64,000 bases of DNA from Solirubrobacter sp963736505 (lineage in GTDB: Bacteria > Actinomycetota > Thermoleophilia > Solirubrobacterales > Solirubrobacteraceae), in the NCBI GenBank assembly GCA_963736505.1, contig CAVTOZ010000003.1:2108001-2172000 (forward strand), written 5' to 3'. The translations under genes and the position numbers were made by a program. Shown here one piece after another: positions 41,414 to 48,802 of the stretch; position 1 is the first letter of the stretch, and every line of letters begins with the position of its first letter. The notes under the pieces are model-generated. The model was not told the origin of the DNA. It saw nothing but the letters and a program-made list of their open reading frames with translations, and ran no database searches.

Positions 41414-41568
41414 CGACGCATTCCGACAGGCCCGGCACGCCCTGGCTCGCCTGACGGCTCGCCACAGCTTCGCGTCTGCCTGGGCCCGGCAGTGACACAC
41501 GTACCACCAGTATGCGAGCGCCTGCCGTGCCAGGCAGACACGACCCGGACTGCGCCGGCGATGCGCCG
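41414..41568 (-). repeat. Dispersed structured repeat, copy 2 (about 155 bp)
   Basis: The partner of 29241-29403, on the minus strand, starting 20 bases after the UvrD stop codon. The conserved core is at 41500-41521 (GCGCTCGCATACTGGTGGTA on the minus strand). The flanking hairpins are weaker but still present (GCCTG/CAGGC before the core and CTGCC/GGCAG after it). The end word GGAATGCGTCG is identical (41414-41424). In both copies the element follows the 3' end of a gene on the same strand. Confidence 0.65.
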
Positions 41569-41588
41569 AACCTACGAGACGGGGACCA

Positions 41589-44500
41589 CTAGCGCTTCTT
41601 GATCGGCGCGTAGTCGGCCATCAGCTTGCGCTCCGAGCCGTCGGACGGGAAGCGCACGACGACGATCCCGCCCGGCTCGGTCGCGATCACGACGCCGTCG
41701 CCGAACGCGGCGTGGACGACGTCGTCGCCCATCCGGAACACCTGGCCCCCGTCGCCGGAGTCCATCTCCGCGGAGGCCGCGGCGGCGCCGGACCACGACG
41801 CGATCCGGCCGGGGGCGGGCAGGCCGGCCGCGATCCGCTGCGGCTGGTCGGTCAGCTCGCGCGGGATCTCGTCGAGGAAGCGAGAGCGGACGCCGAGCGA
41901 CTGCGCGCCGCCGAACGACATGCGCCGGCGCGCGTAGGTGAGCGTGAGGTCGCGCATCGCACGCGTGAGGCCGACGTAGGCGAGCCGGCGCTCCTCCTCG
42001 ACGTTGCCCTCGTCGAGCGCGCGGGAATGCGGGAAGACGCCGTCTTCCAGCCCGATGATGAACACGATCGGGAACTCGAGCCCCTTCGCGTTGTGGAGCG
42101 TCATCAGGGTCACGAGGCCCTCGTCGTCCTTGATCCCGTCGGCGTCGGCGAGCAGCGCGATCTGCTGCAGGAACTCGTCGAGCGAGCCCTCCGGGTTCGT
42201 CACGTCGTACTCGCGCGCGACGCGCACCAGCTCCTCGAGGTTCTCCAGCCGGCCCTGCGCCTCGATCGTGCGCTCCGCCCGCAGCGTCTCGAGGTAGCCG
42301 GTCTCGTCCAGCAGCTCCTCCAGCAGCTCGCCGAGCGGCGGGTCGCTCTCGACGCGCTCCTTGAGCCGCTGCATCGTGCTCATGAAGCGCGCGATCGCCT
42401 TCTTGGCCGCGGTCCCGAGCCCGGGCACCTCGTCCTCCGCCGCCTCCCAGACCGGGATGCCCTGCGCGTCGGCATGGCTGATCACGCGCGACAGCGACGT
42501 CTGCCCCAGCCCGCGCCGCGGCGAGTTCGCGACCCGCGTGAACGCGTTCTGGTCCTGCGGGTTGACGAGGAACGTCAGGTACGAGATCGCGTCCCGGATC
42601 TCCGCCCGCTCGTAGAACTTCGTGCCGCCGATCACCTGGTAGCCGATCTGCGCGCGCACGAGCATGTCCTCCAGCACCCGCGACTGCGCGTTGGTGCGGT
42701 AGAAGACCGCGATCTCCGAGCGCGACACGCCCTCGTCGACCATCCGCTGGATCTCCGCCCCGACGAACCGCGCCTCCGCGTGCTCGTCGCTCATCTCCCG
42801 GATCCGGACGGGGTCGCCCTCCCCCACGTCCGTCCACAGATGCTTGCTCATCCGGCCGCGGTTGTTGGCCACGACGGAGTTCGCCGCGTCGAGGATCGTC
42901 TGGGTGGAGCGGTAGTTCTGCTCCAGCTTCACAACGTGGGCCTCGGGGTAGTCGTCGGTGAAGTCGAGGATGTTGCGGATGTCGGCTCCGCGAAACCCGT
43001 ACACACTGTTGTGGGTAACGATCCCCTCGGCCACGAAGTTGTGCGTGTACTCGACGTCGAGGTCGAATACCGGGCCGTCCAGCTCCACGGACTCGACCTT
43101 CGACACCACGTCGTAGCCGCCGTCGGCCGTGAACATCACCATGCCCGGCTTCACGCACGCGGCGCGCGTGAACGGAAGCGCATTCGCAACTCCGTTGGAG
43201 CTCGGACCGAGGCGGGCCACGCACCGCAGCGAGATCGGTACGACTGACCAGATGCGCCACACGAGGTCCATCAGGCGATCGAAGTCCTTGAACACGCCCT
43301 CGACGCGCCACGCGCCGCTGCGCTTGTGGTCGCGCCAAACGGTTATGCCCGCGGCGACCAGCGCGTCGTGCACGGCCTCGTCGCGTCCGCCCATCGAAAG
43401 CACGTGCATGGGCGTGCGCCCGCGCTTGTCCCCGCAAAGCGTGACCGTCAGGACCCGTCGCCGGCCTTCCCGTGAGCGCGGGAAGTGATGGGGGTCTCCC
43501 CGGTCCATCCCCTCGTCGGCCAGGAGCCGGAACGCACCATCCTCGCTCGGGACGCGCGCGAAGATGCGATCAATCAGCGCCTGATTCGCAACGAGCCCGT
43601 TGGTCCGCGAGTGGGGCCGGGCGATGAACGGCAGAGTGGGAATCCCGTAGATCAGCGAGAGCTCGGTTTCCTGGGCGCGCGCCTCCGCATCCGACTCGTG
43701 GACGCCGACAATCCACGCGGCGTCCGCCGACTCCTGGTGCGCGCGGGTCGCGAGACCGCCCATCGGCTTGCCAGAGCGGTCGGTGTACGTGCGCGTGACC
43801 CCGACGCGGAATCCCCTGTCCGCGCGATGCATCAGGTTCGTGAAGTGCAACGGTGCGATGCGTCCGAACTGGAACCCGGCGAAGTGCGTGTGCTCGGGCG
43901 TGCTGACGACCCGGCGGCCGCCGAGCGTGGTGATGGCAACCCCGTCCGTGGCGACGCTCGAGTGCACGCGCGCTACTCGGGCCGGCCGGTAGTCGGCCGT
44001 GCCATAGCAGGAGAGCACCTCGTCTCCCTCGCGAATCGCCTCGATCGGCCGCGTCGTCCCGTCGCCCATCGTGACCTCGGTCCCAGCGAGCAGGCACTGA
44101 TCGTCGTCACCGACCACCGCGAGGTTGCGGTGATCGGACGAGAGCAGCTGGAGCCAGCGGTACTGGGCGTGGTTGGTGTCCTGGTACTCGTCGACCATGA
44201 TCCAGCGGAACGCCGTGGTGTAGCGGTCGCGGACCTCCTGGAACATCGTCAGCAGGTCGACCGAGCGGAACAGCAGGTCGTCGAAGTCCATCGCGTTCAT
44301 GCGCACGAGCTCGCGCTCGTAGTGCTCGTAGACGTCGGCGGCGGTCTGCTCGAAGTAGGAGCCGACGAGCTGGCGGTAGTCGTCGGCGGAGCGGAGCTTG
44401 TTCTTGGCGTCGGAGATCTGGCCCTGCATCGCGCGCGGGGTGAAGCGCTTGACGTCGATGTCCAGGTCGTCGAGGCACTTCTTGATCAGCCGGCGCGAGT

Positions 44501-44864
44501 CGGCCGCGTCGTAGATCGTGAACTGGCGCGTGTACCCGAGCTTCTCGGCGTCGCCTCGGAGCATGCGCGCGCAGGCGGAGTGGAACGTCATCACCCACAT
44601 CGCGCGGGTGGCGCGGCCGACGAGCAGCTCGACGCGCTCGCGCATCTCCGACGCGGCCTTGTTGGTGAACGTGATCGCGAGGATCTCGTCGGCGCGGGCC
44701 TGGCGCGTGCGCAGCAGGTACGCGATCCGGTGCGTGAGCACGCGCGTCTTGCCGGAGCCGGCGCCGGCGAGGATCAGCAGCGGCCCCTCGCCGTGCGTCA
44801 CCGCGTCCCGCTGGGGCGGGTTCAGACCCGCCAGCAGGTCGTCGATGGCGGCGTCGGCGGGCAT
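41589..44864 (-). CDS. UvrD/PcrA-type DNA helicase containing an intein
   Basis: Superfamily 1A 3'-5' helicase for repair and replication. The 1091-residue product has 728 residues of helicase once the intein is removed, the normal PcrA size. Helicase motifs are Q (LNPPQRDAV), Walker A (LAGAGSGKTRVL, near 32), ITFTNKAASEM, TFHSACARML, Walker B VDEYQDTN, the split motif III GDDDQ/SVYGFRGADI, EQNYRST, VFYRTNAQS, and motif VI YVGLTRAM. The tail has a Tudor-like PcrA end (VVHAAFGDGVVI). The intein interrupts motif III between Gln and Ser, so activity depends on splicing. Divergent from the queuosine-salvage gene. Confidence 0.95.
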   Translation of the reverse strand: MPADAAIDDLLAGLNPPQRDAVTHGEGPLLILAGAGSGKTRVLTHRIAYLLRTRQARADEILAITFTNKAASEMRERVELLVGRATRAMWVMTFHSACARMLRGDAEKLGYTRQFTIYDAADSRRLIKKCLDDLDIDVKRFTPRAMQGQISDAKNKLRSADDYRQLVGSYFEQTAADVYEHYERELVRMNAMDFDDLLFRSVDLLTMFQEVRDRYTTAFRWIMVDEYQDTNHAQYRWLQLLSSDHRNLAVVGDDDQCLLAGTEVTMGDGTTRPIEAIREGDEVLSCYGTADYRPARVARVHSSVATDGVAITTLGGRRVVSTPEHTHFAGFQFGRIAPLHFTNLMHRADRGFRVGVTRTYTDRSGKPMGGLATRAHQESADAAWIVGVHESDAEARAQETELSLIYGIPTLPFIARPHSRTNGLVANQALIDRIFARVPSEDGAFRLLADEGMDRGDPHHFPRSREGRRRVLTVTLCGDKRGRTPMHVLSMGGRDEAVHDALVAAGITVWRDHKRSGAWRVEGVFKDFDRLMDLVWRIWSVVPISLRCVARLGPSSNGVANALPFTRAACVKPGMVMFTADGGYDVVSKVESVELDGPVFDLDVEYTHNFVAEGIVTHNSVYGFRGADIRNILDFTDDYPEAHVVKLEQNYRSTQTILDAANSVVANNRGRMSKHLWTDVGEGDPVRIREMSDEHAEARFVGAEIQRMVDEGVSRSEIAVFYRTNAQSRVLEDMLVRAQIGYQVIGGTKFYERAEIRDAISYLTFLVNPQDQNAFTRVANSPRRGLGQTSLSRVISHADAQGIPVWEAAEDEVPGLGTAAKKAIARFMSTMQRLKERVESDPPLGELLEELLDETGYLETLRAERTIEAQGRLENLEELVRVAREYDVTNPEGSLDEFLQQIALLADADGIKDDEGLVTLMTLHNAKGLEFPIVFIIGLEDGVFPHSRALDEGNVEEERRLAYVGLTRAMRDLTLTYARRRMSFGGAQSLGVRSRFLDEIPRELTDQPQRIAAGLPAPGRIASWSGAAAASAEMDSGDGGQVFRMGDDVVHAAFGDGVVIATEPGGIVVVRFPSDGSERKLMADYAPIKKR
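43008..44096 (-). other. Intein in UvrD motif III (363 residues)
   Basis: Protein-splicing element encoded in frame within the helicase gene. It begins with Cys1 (CLLAGTEVTMGDG, block A) directly after GDDDQ, has a block B TxxH (STPEHTHF), and ends with block F/G FDLDVEYTHNFVAEGIVTHN followed by Ser as the +1 residue. The splice residues Cys, TxxH, penultimate His and terminal Asn are all present, so it should splice. The middle (SLIYGIPTLPFIAR, NGLVANQALIDRIF) is not a mini-intein linker, but I see no clear LAGLIDADG pair, so any homing nuclease may be degenerate or of another kind. GC at third positions is visibly lower than in the flanking helicase, which suggests later arrival. Confidence 0.92.
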
Positions 44865-44905
44865 ACCGATCCACGATAGACGCCGGTCCAGATAGCCTCG
44901 CCACC

Positions 44906-45799
44906 GTGGCGCTGACCGACGACATCCGCGCCGCGGCGGCGCGCGTGGCGGCTGCCGCGCGGCAGGTGCGCATCCGCGAGGACGCGATCGAGCCGTACGC
45001 GCGCACGCTCGCGGAGGACTCCCCTCCCGCGCCCGACATCGCCGGCGACGACGAGACGCGCGCCGCGTTCAGCCTGCAGCTGAACGCGATCAACTTCGGC
45101 TCCGGCTGGTTCCCGACGCTGCGCAAGCCGGCGGGGCTGTCGGGCTTCCGCATGGTCGAGGCGGGCCTGCGCGCGCACGGCCCGTGGACGGCGGACGGCC
45201 TGGCGCGGATCGACCGAACGACGATCGCCGGCGCCATGGGCCAGGACCCCGAGCACGTGCTGATGGGCCACTTCGAGCGCCACCTGCGCGAGCTGGGGCA
45301 GCGCGTGCGCGACGAGCACGGCGGCTCGTTCCTGCGGCTGGCGCGCGCCGGGGACGGCTCCGCCGAGGCGCTCGCGACGATGCTGGCGTCCTGGGACACC
45401 TGGCGCGACGTGTCGCCCTACGACGGCCAGCCGGTGCCGCTGTTCAAGCGCGCCCAGATCGCCGCCGCCGACCTCGCGCTGCAGGGCATCGCGCCCGCGG
45501 AGGACCTGCACCAGCTGACGCTGTTCGCCGACAACCTCGTGCCGCACGTGCTGCGGCTCGACGGCGTGCTCGAGTTCGACGACGCGCTCGTCACCCGCAT
45601 CGACGCGGAACTGCCGCTCGAGCACGACTCGCCCGAGGAGGTCGAGATCCGCGCCACCGCACTGCACGCGGTGGAGCTGCTCGTCGCCGCCCACGGCCGC
45701 ACGACGGCGACCGCGGTCGACAACATCCTCTGGAACCGCGGGGCGGGGCCGCGCTACAAGGCGCGGCCCCGCCACCGGGCTCCGTGTACGGCGTACTAG
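44906..45799 (+). CDS. Queuosine salvage family protein (DUF2419, Qng1-like)
   Basis: A 297-residue protein of the queuosine-nucleoside salvage family, whose members remove queuine from queuosine 5'-phosphate. Family features are FSLQLNAINFGSGWFPTL, GFRMVEAGLRA, LTLFADNLVPHVLRLDGVLEFDD, LEHDSPEEVEIRATALHAVELL and AVDNILWNRG, ending in YKARPRHRAPCTAY (key PRHRAPC). The catalytic-type Asp of the FAD(Y/N)xVP motif is present. No queuosine-synthesis gene is nearby, so salvage from food or neighbours is plausible. It starts at a GTG divergent from uvrD. A 13-bp hairpin lies within the last codons (45742-45773). Confidence 0.82.
   Translation: MALTDDIRAAAARVAAAARQVRIREDAIEPYARTLAEDSPPAPDIAGDDETRAAFSLQLNAINFGSGWFPTLRKPAGLSGFRMVEAGLRAHGPWTADGLARIDRTTIAGAMGQDPEHVLMGHFERHLRELGQRVRDEHGGSFLRLARAGDGSAEALATMLASWDTWRDVSPYDGQPVPLFKRAQIAAADLALQGIAPAEDLHQLTLFADNLVPHVLRLDGVLEFDDALVTRIDAELPLEHDSPEEVEIRATALHAVELLVAAHGRTTATAVDNILWNRGAGPRYKARPRHRAPCTAY
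45742..45773 (+). terminator. Perfect 13-bp hairpin inside the 3' end of a coding region
   Basis: GGCGGGGCCGCGC (45742-45754), loop TACAAG, GCGCGGCCCCGCC (45761-45773). It lies within the codons of the conserved C-terminus of the queuosine-salvage protein, 26 bases before its stop, and faces the convergent peptidase gene. There is no T-run after it. It is probably a terminator that uses coding sequence. Confidence 0.55.
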
Positions 45800-48700
45800 C
45801 TAGATCTGCGCCGCCAGCGCCTTGACGCGCCGCTGGCTCAGGCCGCCCATGATGCGGCCGACCCACCGCTCGCGAGCGTGGGTGTCGCTCGTGCGCACGT
45901 TCTTCATCTTCAACGTGACGCTGAGCTTCGTCGTGGTGTAGCGGACCAGCTTCTGGAGCCGCTTGGGCAGGTGCGCCGCCTTGACGGCGGCCTTCAGCTT
46001 CGCGCCCTCGCTGCGCCGGACCTTGATCTGCAGGTCGCGGTTGGCGTCCCTGCCGCCCTTGTCAGGCGCGGCCTTGGCCGTCGGCAGCTTGCTCGCCGCG
46101 ATCGGCGGCGTCGCCGGCTGCTCGGCCGCCAGGGCCTGGGTCTGGGAGGCGCTCGGCGCGATCGGCGAACCGATCGGGTACAGCACGCCGTTGAGCACCA
46201 GCCGCTCCTGGCCGTCGGTCCACGCCCGGTAGAACGGATCGGAGCCGAGCAGCAGCGCGCGGCCCGAGCCGAACGGCTGGTCGATCATCGCGGGCCGGTT
46301 GGCGAGCTGGTTCGCGCCGGTCGCGTTGACGTCGTAGCCGTAGCTGTACATCTGGTCGGGCGAGACGCCCGGCGTGGGCACCACGGGGCCGAACTTCACG
46401 GCGGCCGTGGCCGTCGGGATCGAGCCCGCCCCGGTCAGCGTCGCCGGGTCGTAGTTCGGGTTCGTGCCCAGGTCGCGGTAGATCCAGCCGCCCGCGTCAT
46501 AGCCCCAGGCCAGCGGGCTCGTGATGTCGAACACGCCGTCGTAGAGCGAGCCCGGGGTCGAGATCCCGGTGACCGCCTGCGTGTTCACGCGGGTGATGCC
46601 GGCGTTGCGCGCCAGCGTCGTGCCGTTGGTGGCGTCGCCGATGTAGCGGCCGCCCTGGTTGACGAAGTTGCGGATGCCCGCCCACTGATCCAGCTGTGCC
46701 TGCGTCGGCGGGTTGGTGCCCGTCGGCGCGATCGAGATGGCCGGGTTGATGAGCGCCGTGAAGTGCTCGTTCACCAGCTTTCCGGAGGCCAGGTCGGCCG
46801 GGAGGATCGGCGTGATCAGCGACGCCGGGACCTTGTTCTTCTGCGTGAGCACGAACAGCGCCTCGCAGTACGTGCCGCTGCACGCGCCCGTGCCAGCGCC
46901 GATCCCGTTCGGGCTGCTCGGGAGCGTCGTGGCCGTGGCGCTGACGAGCAGGCCGATCTTCGGCACCGTCATCGCGTAGCGCGCCACCGGGTACCTCGGC
47001 AGGCCGAACACCGGCGTCTCGCGCGCCGCGGCGAGCGCGGCGAGGTCGACGCTGTGGGAGGCCAGCGACGGGCCGTCGACCAGGGCGGCGCCGGAGCGGA
47101 AGTTCCGGTTGACCGCGCTGAACGGCGACGCCGCACGCGACACGGTGACGCCGTCCGCCAGCAGCTCGGTCACGAGGCCGAGGCCCGCCGCCGAGTCGGT
47201 GTCGAACGCGTACACCGGGCTGCCCGCGCCGGTGACCGTGCCGTAGTTCGGGTCGGTGATCTCGGTCATCGAGATCCCGTCGGGCATGAACGTCCGCAGC
47301 ATGCCGCTGTTGGCCAGGCCGCGCGTGAGCGGGTACGACCACTCGGTGACGTCGTAGTTGTAGGGGAACGGCAGGTACGGGTTCTCGCCCAGCACGGCCT
47401 GGATCCAATGCTTCTGGCCCTGGGCCATCGGGATCCACAGCGTGCCGGTCTTGAGCTTGACCGTGCCCATCCGCGTCGGCCCGAACTTGTCGACGTCGGC
47501 GACGTTGACGTCCTGGTTGAGGCGGTAGACGTGGACGCCGACCGAGGTCAGCTCCTTGATCATCCGCGCCGTGTCGCCGAGGTTCTCCGGCGCGAAGTAG
47601 TAGCCGCAGACCGGGTCGAGCGGCACCTGCACGCGGATCTCCGTGTGCAGCGGGCTGACCAGCTTGTTCGGCTGCAGGGTGCACTCGGCGCCCTGCTCAC
47701 GCGCCTCGCCCCACTGCTTGACCCAGCCGGAGAGGACGTCGACCTTCTGGTCGGACGTGACGTTGACCGTCGCGTCCATGGCCAGGTAGTGGTCGTAGAC
47801 CTGCTTGCCGTAGACCTCGGAGTTGCCCTTCTCGTAGGTCATGCCGGCCGCGCCGTCGAGCAGCGTCGGAACGCTGTCGCCGTAGATCGGGGCGAACAGG
47901 TCGTAGGTGTTGTAGTTCTGGTAGGCGGCCGACTGGTCGTTGAAGAGCCCCTGCAGCATCGGCCCGATGTCGTTCTGGATGAAGTTCAGGGCGAACTGCG
48001 AGATCTCGTGGTGGACGCCATCCTCGTCGGGCGGGAAGAAGTACCCGTTCGTCTGCTGGTGGGCGTCGATGACGAACACGCCGGGGTACTTGACGATGCC
48101 CGCCGTGAACGCGTCGTTCTCCTGGTTGACGCGCGTGCCGCGGTCGCGGTTGGGGTCGAAGCCCCAGGCCGTGGCACGGGTGTTGAGATCGCGCCCGTCA
48201 GGGTTGGTGACCGGCAGGATGAACGTGTCCATGTTCTGCAGCCGCCGGGCGTTGGAGCAGTCCAGCCGCGCCGCCATCTCGTAGAGCAGGCGCATCGATG
48301 CCTCGCCCGCCGCCGGCTCGTTGCCGTGCGGGGTGCCCGTCACCCAGGCGAACGCCGGCCGCGTGCGCACCGCCGCGAGGCCATCCTCGGTCGAGATCGT
48401 GCCCTCGCGGACGCCCGACCAGAACGCCGCGTCCTGGCGGCCTCCGTCGAGGTTGTCCATGTTGTCGGGCGTGCCGACGACGGCATAGGTGATCGGCCGG
48501 CTCAGGGCCGAGACGCCCATGCTCTTCTCGACGACGCGCACGCGCGGGTTGTTCGCGGTCGCGACCGCGAGCGCGTGCAGGTAGGTCTGGAGCACCGCGC
48601 TCAGCTGGCGCGAGCCCGTGCCCGTGGTCCCGCCGCCGAGCGGCAGGCCGAGCACGCTGTTGTACGTCGGGATCGACGGGTCGTACTGCAGGTCCTGCGT

Positions 48701-48802
48701 GCAGCCTGCGGGATCGACGTCGGCGAGCGCCCGCGCCGGCAGTGCGGCGGTGAGACCCGCCGCCGCGAGCGCGAGGACGAGGAGCAGCCGGGACACCATC
48801 AC
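45800..48802 (-). CDS. Secreted M14-family zinc carboxypeptidase-like protein
   Basis: A 1000-residue exported protein with a signal peptide (LLLVLALAAAGLTAALPARALA). The peptidase domain (about residues 65-345) has the M14 zinc ligands HxxE in WVTGTPHGNEPAAGE and a later His in FVIDAHQQTNGYFF, the substrate Arg region FDPNRDRG, and a catalytic-type Glu in MTYEKGNSE. The remainder (about 400-870) resembles a glutamine-amidotransferase-like/flavodoxin-like module with VYRLNQDV and GRYIGDATNG. A basic C-terminal tail (about 910-1000) follows. The start is GTG 48802 or ATG 48799, both overlapping the stop of the beta-helix gene, so the two secreted proteins are co-translated. It could act on peptides or cell-wall stems. 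Confidence 0.82.
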   Translation of the reverse strand: MMVSRLLLVLALAAAGLTAALPARALADVDPAGCTQDLQYDPSIPTYNSVLGLPLGGGTTGTGSRQLSAVLQTYLHALAVATANNPRVRVVEKSMGVSALSRPITYAVVGTPDNMDNLDGGRQDAAFWSGVREGTISTEDGLAAVRTRPAFAWVTGTPHGNEPAAGEASMRLLYEMAARLDCSNARRLQNMDTFILPVTNPDGRDLNTRATAWGFDPNRDRGTRVNQENDAFTAGIVKYPGVFVIDAHQQTNGYFFPPDEDGVHHEISQFALNFIQNDIGPMLQGLFNDQSAAYQNYNTYDLFAPIYGDSVPTLLDGAAGMTYEKGNSEVYGKQVYDHYLAMDATVNVTSDQKVDVLSGWVKQWGEAREQGAECTLQPNKLVSPLHTEIRVQVPLDPVCGYYFAPENLGDTARMIKELTSVGVHVYRLNQDVNVADVDKFGPTRMGTVKLKTGTLWIPMAQGQKHWIQAVLGENPYLPFPYNYDVTEWSYPLTRGLANSGMLRTFMPDGISMTEITDPNYGTVTGAGSPVYAFDTDSAAGLGLVTELLADGVTVSRAASPFSAVNRNFRSGAALVDGPSLASHSVDLAALAAARETPVFGLPRYPVARYAMTVPKIGLLVSATATTLPSSPNGIGAGTGACSGTYCEALFVLTQKNKVPASLITPILPADLASGKLVNEHFTALINPAISIAPTGTNPPTQAQLDQWAGIRNFVNQGGRYIGDATNGTTLARNAGITRVNTQAVTGISTPGSLYDGVFDITSPLAWGYDAGGWIYRDLGTNPNYDPATLTGAGSIPTATAAVKFGPVVPTPGVSPDQMYSYGYDVNATGANQLANRPAMIDQPFGSGRALLLGSDPFYRAWTDGQERLVLNGVLYPIGSPIAPSASQTQALAAEQPATPPIAASKLPTAKAAPDKGGRDANRDLQIKVRRSEGAKLKAAVKAAHLPKRLQKLVRYTTTKLSVTLKMKNVRTSDTHARERWVGRIMGGLSQRRVKALAAQI

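Noticed and set aside
41231..41500. 89-codon minus-strand open frame across the MFS start region
   Set aside because: It reads through the tRNA-like T-arm and the repeat, and its composition is not that of the neighbouring genes.
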